The notes under the pieces are model-generated. The model searched no databases, was not told the origin of the DNA, and saw only the letters and a list, made by a program, of their open reading frames with translations. Below are positions 10,661 to 23,408 of a stretch of DNA of 64,000 nucleotides, one piece after another; within the stretch, counting starts at the first letter, position 1; each line of letters opens with the position of its first letter. Source of the DNA: Serinus canaria (taxonomy: Eukaryota > Chordata > Aves > Passeriformes > Fringillidae); assembly GCF_022539315.1 (NCBI RefSeq), contig NC_066313.1, positions 38,477,059 to 38,541,058 of the forward strand, written 5' to 3'. Both the position numbers and the translations under genes were made by a program.

Positions 10661-13075
10661 AAGTCAAATAAAAACTGGTTTGAAACTCCATTTTTAAAGA
10701 GTTTAAAGAGTCAGTCTGCTAAAAAAAAAAAGAAAAATAATTAGAATGGTAGATGAAAATTACCGTGGGTTTAAGGCTGAAAATTTTGCATGCAGGATAC
10801 TGTCCAAAGTAATTTTTTGTTGATCTGTATTTCCTGGTTTTGCTAGAAACACTGCATATTTGTGATATTTACTGTTATCTCAATAGAGTAATTGAACTTT
10901 TAAATACTTTCCACCTTCTTTTGTGCAAATATTTAGCTTCAGTAAAAGCCTGAAATGTGTTCTTTTTTTTTCTTCATATTTGGAATATGTGGTAAGATTG
11001 GATATGAACAGCAGAGAACTTAGGCATGCTGAAAATAGCTCAGTTAATGAGAAATGTCAAAAGATTCCTTATATGTATGCATCAAACAGGTTCTATAACA
11101 GTGAGCCAAATGGAAAAACTTTTTTTTTTTCTTAATTGAACATAAAAATAATCAGGGAATTGTATTTTTGAAGGCCATTCTAGTTCTATTAAACAGAAGA
11201 AAGTATTTCATTGATGTTTTCTGGTAAGAACTACAATAAGGAAGAACTTGCTAATATTTCTCATCTGTAACTTTTCTTATCTCAAGGATAGGACACTCAG
11301 AGAAGCCCAGGTTTTGTGTAATTCCCTCTGAGACTGGGAGGATGGAGATAGGATGGGAAGAGTACTTGAAGCAGATGCTACTCTGAAAGGGGTTGTACTT
11401 CTACCTCAGAGCCTAGCATGGCCAGAGATGTACTTCTGTGCATTTTGAATGCTCTTGAACTGAGCCACTGATTAACTACATCCTTAGGTAGAATATGGTA
11501 CAGCTCATTCAGCTAAATTCTGCAATATAGGCTAAAATATGGGGACTCCACTGTTCTTTCTACATAGTAGTTTTTGGAAGTTTAATACCTATCACCATCA
11601 AATTACACAGTTCAGGATTTTTTTCCCACCAGAAAAGTTGTGAGAATAATAAAAAAAAAAAACAAGTTGAACTTCCATTCTTAGAATACTTTTCTGTCTC
11701 TTACCAAACATGTAACAATGGAACCAGAGAGGATACCACTGGGATGGTAAAAATGTTAAACACTTTAAATGTAAATGTAAAACATTTTAAATTTAAAACA
11801 TTTCAATTGTAAAAAAACCCTACTATGCTTCCTAGAAAGATTTTTGGGAAAACACACTTGAACTAGCTCTCATGAATCACAGTTGGATATCTAAACTTTT
11901 GAACTCTGGAAGTGTCAATTTTTAGTTCTGTAAAAGATGTTATTTAATCTAGCTTGATTTGGGAGGTATTTTTAGAAACTATACACTCTTCAGGACTCTA
12001 AATCAGCTTCCTGTTGAGATCCAGATCTCCAAGTGGGTGATGTCTGTTAACCTCACACATAGCTGACACACAGCTGGCCAGACTCTACTTGGAGGAAGTG
12101 CCATCTGAATTTGTATGAAACTAGGTTTTGAGATGAAGTTCAACATCCAGACAAAGTTTTTGAGGATTACAAAATGATCAAGAATCTGTTTCATTTCAAT
12201 GGCTCCTGCAGAAATATAATTTCTGGATACTCCTCACCAAACCAGAGTATTCCTGGGCGGGGATTTTCATCCAGGCTGGTGGACTTTTACCCAGTGGTCT
12301 GTATCAGTTGAAAGATGCTCCTTTCCATGGAACAGTCTGAAAGGCCAGTAACAATATTTGATCTATTTAGGACTTCCAGAAGTGAACCATTTTGCTAAGA
12401 AGCTAGCAAACTCCCTTAATTGAGACAGCTCTTGCAGATTTATCCAAAACCTCAGACAATTCCCTCTGCCAAACTCTATTACCTCCCACTTTGTCTAGCC
12501 TCCACACATGCCAACTGCCTTTCAGGCATGTCTGAAGCCTTGCTAGACACTTAGAAATCAGGGAAAAAAAAAAAACATTTTATAGCTGTGCTGAAAAGCA
12601 TATGTACAGTAAAAAAAAATAAACTTCTTATTTGTTTGTTTGTTTGTTACTTCAGAAGGCTCTTTCCTCCAGCAGTATGTCAAGAACACAGAGTATACTG
12701 AAATTTAGGATTTCCATGGTGCAACAGTCTCATGATTTTTTAATAACACTGATCTTTAATCGTGGAGAGAGTTTCAATTGTTGTGACAGTATTATGGGAC
12801 ATTATGTTAATGTGAGTAGTACCAAAGGCTATTGAGGAAAAAAAGCTCTTTGCTAGAACTTCAAGTTAGTTGGTTGATTTTGGTTTTTTTTCAGATTTTC
12901 ATTTGCATGCAATAGAAATCTTTTTCTCATTTGAGTCAATAACTGTAAAGAGTTCTTATTCAGTAAGTTAAAAAAAAACCAACTTCCTAAATCCAGTATT
13001 TGACAAAATCTAATAATCCACTAAATGACTTTACATTTCTTCAAAAACACACATCTCCTTAACTTTACTTCTAGC
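10661..13075. other. AT-rich DNA, nothing recognised
   Basis: Ordinary AT-rich sequence with A and T runs. A small (TTTG)n tract lies at 12631-12648. Short ATG frames (for example 10923-11135) show no family resemblance. Confidence 0.6.
12631..12648. repeat. (TTTG)n microsatellite
   Basis: Four to five TTTG units in a row. Confidence 0.9.
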
Positions 13076-13380
13076 AGTGGTTCACAATTTTATTGGAGTG
13101 AGAAAAGACCAAGCACACTGGGTCATGAAATATTCCTCTATACACTGCCCCTAACACTGACCAAAGGCCATGCTTAGAGAAGGACTGGGGCATTTTTCTG
13201 AAAGCTCTTTCAGCCAACGATCACTTTTGGCACAGAAGTCACATTTATCTCTGGAATTTTTTTTTTTTTTAATTTAGCAAATCTCTGCTCTCCATTCTTT
13301 ACACTACTGCCCCATATAAACTCAGATCCACAAAATCCTGCAGAAAGCAAATGTAAGCTGCCTTGATAAAACATTGTCCC

Positions 13381-13401
13381 TTTTTTTTTTTTTTTTTTTT
13401 T
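13381..13401. repeat. Poly(T) tract, 21 bases
   Basis: Uninterrupted T run; no diagnostic retrocopy signal was found beside it. Confidence 0.95.
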
Positions 13402-13484
13402 ACTGTGCTCCTGCTGATTATATTTAACAAGTTCTGGCTAGTTTTTTTTCATATGCCTTTTTGTGGCCTTAATAATTTTACATA

Positions 13485-13608
13485 ATCTTCTCTCAGTCTT
13501 CCCTTTCTCAGACTAAATAATTTTAGTCACTTAGCCATTCCTCACACAAAAGATTTTTCATAACATCTTTGCTGATTTCCTTTGGACCATTATCCAAATA
13601 TAGCTTTT
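13485..13608 (-). mobile_element. Ancient CR1-like LINE remnant (tentative)
   Basis: The plus-strand string of TCTTCTCTCAGTCTTCCC, CTCAGACTAAATAATTT, CCATTCCTCACAC and TTTCCTTTGGACC follows the order of blocks in the reverse complement of CR1 3'-region sequence (the CTTCTCC..AGACTAAA..TTCCTCATA..CTCTGGACC series). Divergence is high and the copy is short. The sequence from about 13120 may belong to the same old insertion, but I cannot show it. Confidence 0.4.
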
Positions 13609-13619
13609 TTTTTTTGAGT

Positions 13620-14875
13620 AAAGAATTCATTCACAGAATGAATCTTTAAGTGTGGGAAAACCATGGGCTTCTATGATAGCTTTGTGTTGTTCTTGGTCTG
13701 TTCTTCATACAGTTTCTATTACCCAATGTTTGTTTTCCCTTTTGAATTCTGAGTATGGAGCAAATATTTTCAGTGATTGATTGTGGCCCCAAGATTGCTT
13801 CTGAGTCACAATGAGACCATAACCTTATGTTACTAGCATTTACTTTGTTGCTGGGGATTTTTTTTTTTCAATTATGTATGGAAAAATTTTACCTTAAAAA
13901 TATGGAAAATTTTTGCTGATTCACATCCTGTGTCTACTGATGGCAACAGAAAGTAGTGTCTGGGAAAAGCACAGGAGCCTGTCCATTTTGTGGAGTACTT
14001 TGTATTCCTATTTAGTAGGTAATTGCTGTAATCCTTTTTTCCTTTTTTTTTCTGCTTCAGCATCTATAGTCACTGCTTTACAGATATTAAACCATACTTG
14101 TCTAAACATGCATTTTAGGTATTTATTGCTAGAGAAACTGTCCACTTTTTTTTTTTTTTTTTTTAATTTCTATTTGAACCTACTAGGCATTTTCAGCTCT
14201 GGGGAATGCTGCTGCTGACTCCTTTCCCCACCGAGAATTAAACATTATTTTTACTTTCATACCTTTTAATGAGATTTCAGTATGAAAAAAACCAAAAGCC
14301 TTCTGCCTAATTCTGTCACAATTTAGATTCTTGAAAGCCTCAATTTTCAAATGGCCCAACAGACTAAGGATTAAGTAATACTTTATTTGTCAATATATTT
14401 AAAGTAAAGAACACCCTAGACTTATTTTAGCCAGGCTGTAAAATCTATGGAATAAAGGCAACATTGTATGAAGAATGAAATTAGAAAAAGTGAATCTTTA
14501 TGACAAGAAAATACACTGGAATAAATATATTATTTTAAGCCTCTGACAGGTAAGGAGGCCATGCATGGCCGCCAGTGGGATCAGTAAGATTAAATTTTGT
14601 CATACAAATCTAACTGTGGATTTTATACTCTTTATACAGCATGGTTAAGAGTTATATGTTAAGTGCAATAGGGAGTATATAGCACTGCTTTTGATTTTCT
14701 GCTTTGGACTTTCTAAAGGAATCAAAGAAAGATCTAGGTAGGACTAGGTAGCAAATGTAGAAAACTACATTCTAAGAATACCTGCTAGAAATTATTAATT
14801 AGGTAGGAAGAGAGCACTGACCCTATTTTGTCAAACTCTAAAATGTTTATTCTAGGCCTATTTCTAGTTGCTACT
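13620..14875. other. AT-rich DNA, nothing recognised
   Basis: No gene or repeat family was recognised. The 101-codon frame at 13913-14218 is interrupted by T runs encoding poly-Phe and is not credible. Confidence 0.6.
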
Positions 14876-14879
14876 TTCA

Positions 14880-15223
14880 GTAGTGGGTTGTCCCTGGCTG
14901 GGTGTCAGGCACCCACCAAAGCTGTTCTCTCACTCTCCTCAGCAGGGGAGAGAAAACATAATGAAGGGTTCATGAGTTGAGGACTGGGAGAGATCACTCA
15001 TCAAATACCATCGTGAGCAAAACAGGCTCAAATTAGAGATATTGATTGAATTTATTACTACAACCACAGAGGCTTTACTACTGTTTCTAATTGGGCCATC
15101 CTCAACCAGCTGTACATCCAGGGGTTGGTTCTGCTGGCTCTGAGGAAGCTTCTGGCAGCTCCTCACAGAAACCATTCATTGTAGCCCCCCACTACCAAAG
15201 CTTGGCCATGTAAACACAATACA
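14880..15223 (-). mobile_element. Endogenous retrovirus LTR, second avian family, internally shortened
   Basis: Plus-strand blocks AGTGGGTTGTCCCTGGCTGG, GCACCCACCAAAGCTG and AGGGAGAGATCACTCA-like, with the closing block GCCCCCCACTACCAAAGC and CCATGTAAACACAATACA, are the reverse complement of a familiar avian LTR. On the minus strand it would start TGTATTG and end in CAACCCACTA. A minus-strand AATAAA (TTTATT at 15051-15056) sits where the LTR's polyadenylation signal is expected. The usual long middle portion, rich in tandem TCCAGCGTGGG-like units, is missing: sequence jumps from the AATAAA side at about 15080 to the terminal U3 block by about 15130. No clear target duplication is visible. Confidence 0.8.
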
Positions 15224-15229
15224 TGATGG

Positions 15230-18200
15230 AATAGGGAGCTTCATATTAAATTGCAGATCACAGCTACCTCACTGTGAATATTGGAAGGTTCAGATTTTGA
15301 TATTATCATGAAAAACTGGAGCAATCATGTAGGGGAGAAAAAAATGTAAACCAACATGTAAAACCTGAAAGTACTATCTTATACAAGAACAAATTGCACT
15401 GGTAAGAGATGCCAAGAAAGAGCTCAGAAGATCACAAGATGAAAATGAAATGTAAAAGCCATGTTTCTGCCCAAACAGGAATAACCTTAGATAAACAACC
15501 TTGCCCTGCTTTGGGTAGGGCAAACATACAGAAAACAAAATATTTTTTAAGTAAGTTATACAATAGTAGTTCTCAGTTGAAAAAAATACCTAACACCTCA
15601 TGTGTCGCAGATTTAGAAATATATGCAGCTACTGGCAAGTCCAGAGAAAAACAACAAGAACAATCAGAGGCAGTGAATTTATTTGTGAAAACAGATTGAC
15701 CAACTTAAGACTGCCTACCTTGAAGAATATAGAATTCATATGGCATATAGAAACCTCCTAAACCATAAAAAGCTATAGCAGACTTATAACCACCATTCTT
15801 TCAATATAGAAACCTTCTAAAATATAATAAGCAGGGAAGTTACTACAATTTTTTCAGTATGCAAAGTGGATGAGATGAGATTTGCAGCTCAGATTCCAGA
15901 GATATAGTCTGATACTGATAGGGAACAATATCTAATTGTAGATTGAGTAAAATTCATAATGCAATTGCAAAGTTTCTATTGCCAATGACAGTGATAACAA
16001 AAGATTGGACAAATTCTTGTCAAAAATGATGTTGGTGAAATTTATGCTTTATGGGGGCAGGGTAACCTGCTCTAGAGAGACACTCAAATTTTTTGATATT
16101 TTGATCAGAATCTTTAGCTTTTAAAACAAGGTAAATTGATATTATTAGTAAGTAGAAAATAATAAACAGATTAGAGAGTTGAAAAAGAAATACTAGATAG
16201 GTTTCCTGAGGAAAATTAGATATTTAATTTTATACTATGTGAGAAATTTTGCAATTTTCTTTCTCTTAGTTCAAGTTTCGACAGCATAAAACCAGTTGTT
16301 CTCTCAGATAAAATGCAAAGGAATAGAAATATGTATGTAATATTCCTGATAATCTTGCTTCCTCACTGCAACAGCTACAAATCAGCTTAAATGTTGGGTA
16401 ATTACTTCTTATGATTATTTGTCTTATTAAACAGCCATTCAGATTGAGGTTGAAACAGTACTTAATGTACCAGGAATGAAAATGAACCTACTTAAGGATG
16501 AGAAATGATCTATGACAATTGATACCAAATGGTTGCAGCAGGGATGGTCGTGGAACAGCCAAGAAAAAAGCCTGAGGAGTCATGCCAGGTCTCAGGTGTT
16601 TGTTCTGTACAGAGACTTTTTGAAGTAGGGAACTGAATTGTCCAAAGAATGCCTCAGTTGAATTAAAATGTAGTGTCCTTTTAAAGTATCCTTGGTGAGT
16701 ATTCTGATGATCTGGAGAGTTTTGACTAGACAATACAATCTTTTTGCCTTCTGGATGGTCACAGTCTCTGTTTGGTTTTAATCATCAAACATCATAGCTT
16801 TCAAGTTAATATGCTCTCTACAGATGCAAGAGTTAGTAGAGTGTTATTTTATGAAAAAAAAAGTATTTCTGCATTTAAATAATTGAAGTCGGTTTGTTTT
16901 GCTTTTTAGGGATTAATCCCCCATTTCACTAAGGTAAATCTTGCATTCAATCACTCATACACTATTGACCTTGGAGGATTTTTCTGCTGTTCATAATTTT
17001 TAATCTTTAACCTGAATTTATGACTATCAGTGTACTTTATACAGATTTCAACAGGCCTACTGAAAAAAATTCATTTGCATTCTTTTTGATAAAAATGGAA
17101 TTTTTACATATAAAGCAAATTATTTTAAATGTTTGGAGAATTTTTTCTTTTTGTGGACTTTTATAATTTTAGTGTATATTCTTTCAAAAGAACAGATTGT
17201 TTGATACAAAACTGACAGGCTCCTGCAAGCATTCCTGAATGTTTAAATGGTAATGTTTTAGAAGCCTTGTTTGATGACTATTTTTACTTTAAAGCTACAT
17301 AAAGTAAACAAAAGGGATGGAAAAGTTAAAAAATTAACTATTTAATCTGGTTTAAAATAAATTGTTCAATTACCATTCAGAACTCTATGTTTGTAGCTGC
17401 TAAATGTGAAGTGTGCTATCAGGGTTTTGATGTGAATCACCTTTTTGCTCATTTTTGCTTTTTACTTTGTTTTAGTCATTGCAGCATTTTGAATCAAATA
17501 GCAAGTGCTAAATAACAATGCCATGATTTAAACTAAGCAATACTTTTACAACCTTTTAAGAAACTCTACTGGTCTTGCTTTCTGCTGTCTTATCCCATTT
17601 TTGGAAAAGTTTAACTTGCAGCAGATGAGGAGGTGTGCCAATTGCCATCCATATGCCAGTCTTATTTTAAAGTTAGAAGTGAGCATTCTGTACTTATCTG
17701 TTCATTGCAAATCAAAAAATTACTGAAAATCTCCTGAATCAGCCAATTCCTTGAGCACAGAAAATCTAAAGACTACACAACATAGTAAATCTATAACCTA
17801 ATGAGGGCTTGTTCTGATCTTATATATTCATAACCCAAAGGTTCTGTAAAGAATCCATTTCAATAATAAGATTAATTTCTCTAATGTCTTGCTGAAGAGG
17901 TGATAATGGAATTGTTCCCTTTTGTCAAGTTCTGTTTTTTTTTAAAGTCTTTCATAGCAATATCTTCTATTTTTTTAATATCTGTTTCTAAGCTCTACTC
18001 CTCTGAAGCAAGTAGTTGGCAATTGGGGTTACTTAATACAAAATCTGAATATTGGATATTCACAGAATGAGATGACTCAGAGATGACTCATGGTTGTTTA
18101 ATTGGTGGAAGGTTTCAGTTGGTTTTTATTATTTGCTTTTCTTGATTTGTCCACGAAGTACAAAAGTTTCACTTGTTTCAATGCTCTAATGGTTGAAATA

Positions 18201-18480
18201 GAATCTCTGCGGGTTTAAAACCTACAAACTGCTTTAAATTGAACTGGAAAAGAGTCTTTATAGCATGGGTTAGTAAAATCAGAAGGATCTGAAATATATT
18301 TTAAGGCAGTGAATGTTCTTATGAACTGTTTATACTCTAGCATTTTTGAATGGTGGTCAAAAGTCCACTTGTGTTTTCAACTTAAGGGAAAGTTCTGTTT
18401 GAGTAAATCACATTGACTTTCAAGTTCCTAATATTGTCTTATTTCAGAAAAGAGAAAACACTCAAGGAAAATACTAAAAA
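15230..18480. other. AT-rich DNA, nothing recognised
   Basis: No exon, RNA gene or repeat family was recognised. A diverged direct repeat of ATATAGAAACC(T)(C/T)CTAAA occurs at about 15743 and 15807. The 96-codon frame at 15409-15699 and the minus frame at 16488-16733 have no recognisable domain and no convincing splice context. Confidence 0.6.
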
Positions 18481-18482
18481 TA

Positions 18483-18966
18483 AGAGAATCCTAGAAAAGC
18501 TTGCTTTGGAAGGGACTTAAAATCCATCTAGTTCCAACCCTGCCATGGGCAAGACAGCTTCCACTGGGATATTTTGCTCCAAGCCCCATCCATCCTGGCC
18601 TTGAACACTTCTGGGAACGGGGAGCCACAACTTTTCTGAGCAACTTGTGGCAATGTCTTACCACCCTCACAGTGAAGAATTACTTTATAATATCTAATAT
18701 AAACCTACTCTTAGTTTAAAATCATTTACCCTTTTCTTGTCACTACATGCTCTTGTAAACAGTGTTCTTGGAACTCCCTTCAGGTACTGGAAGGCAACAA
18801 ACAGGTCACCCCAAAACCACCTCTTTTCCATACTGAAAAAAGCCCACTCTCTCCTCCTTTCCTAATAGGAGAGGTGCTCCATCCCTACAATCATCCTGGT
18901 GGTTCCTCTTTGGACTCCCTCCAACAGATGTCCTTCCTAAATTGGATCTCAGCTCTTGGGAGCTAA
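18483..18966 (-). mobile_element. CR1 LINE, 3'-end copy (5' truncated)
   Basis: This is a well-preserved reverse-complement CR1 3' end. It starts at the left with the degraded terminal repeat (AGAATCCTAGAA) and GGAAGGGACTT, then TCTAGTTCCAACCCTGCCAT, CAAGCCCCATCCATCCTGGC, TTACCACCCTCACAGTGAAG, GGTACTGGAAGGC and TAGGAGAGGTGCTCCA. It breaks off near CCTTCCTAAATTGG, inside the region just upstream of the 3' UTR. This is typical of 5'-truncated CR1 insertion by target-primed reverse transcription. The open frames at 18501-18719 and 18806-18988 are fragments or shadows of this element. Confidence 0.95.
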
Positions 18967-18969
18967 AGA

Positions 18970-21900
18970 GGAAATTATCTGTGCCCACTGACTGGCTATG
19001 ATTTGCATGATTTCATGTATTAAGGAAAAAATTTTCAGTAGTAATGATGAAATGATGAAACATGAATGCCATATTGTCATGTACTGTTAGAACCTTGTGT
19101 GGAATTCTTTGTATGAATGCATATTTCTGTTCAGTAAAGGAAGTGCTTACAAAGTGCACTTACAGAAAAGGAAATATTTAACAAGTTCTCAAATTTAAAT
19201 ATATATATATATATAGTAAAGCAAAAAATGCAATGCAATTGTCCTTAAATGTTAAGGAATGGCAAGTCTTTCCAATAAAAAAAAAGTGTGAACAAAAGAT
19301 GGTCTTTGAGAATTGGGCCTGTAAAGTTCAGGAAAATAATACCTAAATTCACTTCCCCATAATATTGGGGTTTTTAAATAGAACTCTTTTTCACTCTCAC
19401 ACATCATGCTTTCTACAAAAAAGGTATAATTCATTCACTGAAAATGGAAATGAAATTTAATTTGCTTTCTTAAGAACTATTTAAAGAACAGATGGGTAGT
19501 GAAGCAGTTCTAATAAAAAGAAAAATCTTCTAAAAAACGGTACCTGCTAAAGTCTTTAAATAATCTAAAGCAGGCAAAATTAATTCAGAAGCATGAATAC
19601 CCCTAAACAGATGGGTTTATGACATTTGAAGTGCTGCATTTAGTGCAGCAGATATATGTTTAAAATATTAAATGTTTGTATTGGATCTTGAAAGTCAATA
19701 TAAAAATTTCATTTTACTTGCTGCAATTGTCTTTTAGGGGTTAAAAGAAAAAAAGAAGATTATTATATCAACTGGTTACTTATTCACTGAATTGTTGCAA
19801 TTTATTCTATGAAACCTTTTCTGTAATCATTCTAAGCATGGGTTTCAAGAGTCTTAGAATGATGCATTTCATTTAACATTGTGACAAAGATGCTCTCCCA
19901 GAAATGCAGCCAGTTGCTATCCTTAAAACTGACCAATTTTACTCTGCTGTTTTATGAATTTCCGTGGAGGAATACAGAGAAAATTGGAGAACCCAGAACT
20001 ACCATTTAAATATTCTGTTGTAAGAAGTTTGTGGTTTCATAGGATACATTTATTTTCATATTAGCTCTTGCCTACAGTCAGGGTTTGATAAGGATGGTTA
20101 GTTTTGGTCAGAACAGAGAGCCAGTTGAGGTTACTGAAGCAATCCATCAGGATGGCTGTACATGGTGTGCCCTGAATCAACTTTCATGGTCAAAATTGTG
20201 ACAATGCAATGTCTTTACTTTCTGTTTCTTTGTTCCCCAGAGTACTCTAATAGTGATATTATTTGCTATTCTTGATAGTGTCATTTTTTGCTATATTTTC
20301 CTAAATGTCACTTTTTTCAGAAATTACTTTCTTAAAGCTTCTGTGTCTTGACTTGAAAAATGTTTAGTCTAGCCATTGAGGGAGTAAAAAGAACACTCAC
20401 ATGTGAATCCTTGTGCTGGCCCAAACCTCTGAAAGCCTGAGAGATGAGGCATCAGGCAGGATTTCAGTTCTAGTGCTAAATACATTTTTTGACATAAAAT
20501 AAAAATTTTCCAATTTATATATTCCACAGACAACATCATTTCTCCATTTACATTTAGTCAATATTTTCTGGGTTAAAATGATTCTAAAAGTTGTTTAATT
20601 TTAGTCACTTGACCTTTAAAAATCAACCATTTTAAAAGATTTTTGAAACATTTACATGGCTTTCATAAAACTTATTAAATGCATTTAAGGATCACATGGT
20701 ACTTCAAAGTTAAGGAATTAAATTCTGTATTAAACCAAAAGGTATGTTTATCTCCAGGGGGTTTGGAGAACAATCACCATAATGGCCACTCAATGCAAAA
20801 CCAGGTTTTTTTATTAGTTAATGGTACATATAAATTGTTGGGTTTTTTTTTTCAAGGGTTTCTGATGTCTGAAATTATGCATTTTTCTTAGTGCATTGAA
20901 TTAATTACTTCTGTTTTGAATCTCTGTTTATTCCTCATGTCATCTTTGTGTGTATTGAACCACATATTTAATCATTCTAGTGTATTTCTATACATTGTTT
21001 ATACCAGAATCTTTCACAATAATGATGATAATATCCTCTCAATCCTCTGTAAAAAGGTAGTTTCAAGATAATATCATATAGTTATGATGGTCTAGTAGTA
21101 TCAATAAATATTCTTGTGGTTGCAATTGTTTTGACAAAATGTGCTAGTCCTTTTTCTTGTCAAAGTGCAAAACATTCTGAAAAAGCTTGCTGTTTGAAGA
21201 GAGAGATTTATTAGGTATTTGATTTTCTGTTAGATTCAGATGACAAATATATATATATGCCAAAAGTTAAGGACCACATTTAGTTTATGTATTTCACTTC
21301 AATACAGTAAGGATTTATTCTAAAGCTTCTTTTGTAAGATTTCTTTGGCAAAACTGTTCTGTCTTCATATTTCTCTGCAAGGATGATAAAAGAAGAAATT
21401 AATTATGTTCTTTTTTCATGAGGAAAATAAGTAATCTAGAAATTATAACTGGCTTGCAGCAGGACTAACTTAATAGAAAAGAAACAAGTGTTTATTAAAT
21501 ACATGGAATTTTTTATAGCTCAGTAGCCTCAGAATTACATCAATATTAAGGAAAATTACATGATGAATGCCTAAATTAACAAATCATTTAAATATTTTCC
21601 AACATTAAATTATTGAAAACTTAGTAGCTAAGTATATATGCAGGTGTGTGAAGTACATTTCAGGAGTGGTGCCAGAGTACACACTACCTATAAGGACAAA
21701 ATGTTTTCTATAGGAAATGCCTTTCATGAAATGTGAAATGTGATAATTTCTCAGACTCCAAAGAAACTTTTGGTTTGGGCTTTTTTTCAGATGTACTAGT
21801 ACACTGGCCTGTATCTTCGTCATCCAGAAAACAGTGTACATTTTTTGCCATCTTTTCTAAGCAGATTAAAAAGAAAAAAATTTCTTTCTTTCTCCTTATC

Positions 21901-23300
21901 AGGGCTGGCCACCCTTGTAAAACCAAATGCTTTGGGTTTTGATGCACGTCCTCTAGTGAATCTTGCTAGGCTGATGTGACACATCTATCTCCAGCTCTCC
22001 CAGCCTTTTTTGAAGCAAAGTTTATTGCCCCTGTGTGGAGGAGGTGATGAAAAGGAAATATGCTCCAGCATTTTTAGTTTGCATTCTGAAGCAATAATTT
22101 AAACTCCAATCAAAAGATGGGGTTCATGTGGTTTGACTAGACCAGAATATGTTGTTCTCTCTTAAAAAACTGAAAGCTTCTGGCATTAAGCAGGACATTT
22201 TCTTTGGTGAAGTAATTTGCTAAAACACCCCTACAAGAGGACATTGATCAGAGCTCTTTGATTTTGCCCTGCATCCTTTCTTATACATTTGCATAGTTTC
22301 TGCAACTTGGCTAAGCCTGACAGTGTGACAATACTTCTACCATGGAAATAGAACTTCATTATTCCAGCAATATGTCAGGCATAATCCTCAGTCCTTCTAA
22401 GCCATGTTCCCCTCCTACCAAGCTATTTTAAGGTTTAGCCTCTTTACTTCATTTTTCAATTTCAGAAGTGCCAAAATTGGTATCATAATGAAAAAACCAT
22501 TGCATGAAATCAGGAGAAATTAAACCTTTTTGTGCCCACTTCCAAGTATGTGGAATCTGAACACTTATTTTATTGGATTCCACAGTTCATTTGAAGTGAT
22601 GATGCATGTCATTGATAGACCTCTAATTTCCCACAAGCCTCTAAAATATGCTATCTTAGCAGCAGTTTTGCTTAGAATATGCTTTTCCAATTCCAGCTAT
22701 AAGGCTAAAGTATTCTGAGCAGCAGATGCTGTTTATATTTATTGTGTAGAAATTATTTTGCTACAGGTGCCGGTCATTTGCAGGTTTTTATAACACTGTG
22801 GATGCATGGTGATCCCATCTTCATGTTGATCAAAGTGCTGAGACTAGGGAGTCCTAACATTTCTCAGTGCTGTATCATCATTTATTTAACTAGAGGAGAA
22901 AGGCTTCTGTTGTCAGATGTAATAGCTTTTTGCTATGTCATCAGTGTGAGGATAGATAGTAATTCAATTTTTCTTCCATAGTCTGTGTTGATTCCATGTA
23001 AAATATATTCAAAATTAAAGGAAAAAAAAATATTATTAGCATAATATTTGGGAGACATCCTCTTTGTTTGGGAACTCAGCATGCTAGAAAAATAAATAGG
23101 TCATATCCAAAATACGACTTACTTTTTGTTGGCAATACAATTAGATTAATCAATCAACCTGTTTTAAAAAGTTTTAAATAAAGCCATTTGTGAAATACTA
23201 TGCTCCCAGTGCATTGATCTTTTTTGTGTGAGAAGTGTAAACTTAGAACAGCTGAATGCGTGCTGTTGCCTGCTTGCCCTGACTCTTAGTTGATACTTCT
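18970..23300. other. AT-rich DNA, nothing recognised
   Basis: A short (TA)n run lies at 19199-19214 and another at 21247-21259. Small frames on both strands (for example 21708-21947 minus over 21733-21942 plus) overlap one another and resemble nothing known. No RNA gene was seen. Confidence 0.6.
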
Positions 23301-23301
23301 G

Positions 23302-23341
23302 CCACAATAAAGAAGGATATTTCACCACAATAAAGAAGGAT
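23302..23341. repeat. Two-copy tandem repeat, 23-bp period
   Basis: CCACAATAAAGAAGGAT occurs at 23302-23318 and again, identical, at 23325-23341. The identity suggests a recent duplication. Confidence 0.9.
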
Positions 23342-23358
23342 TTTCTCTTTTTCTCTCT

Positions 23359-23408
23359 CACACACACACTTGTACATGTCCAAACACACACACACACACA
23401 CACACACA
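23359..23408. repeat. Interrupted (CA)n microsatellite
   Basis: A short CA run at 23359-23369 and a longer pure run at about 23384-23408 are separated by CTTGTACATGTCCAAA-like sequence. Minus-strand open frames here encode alternating Cys-Val and are artefacts. Confidence 0.95.
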
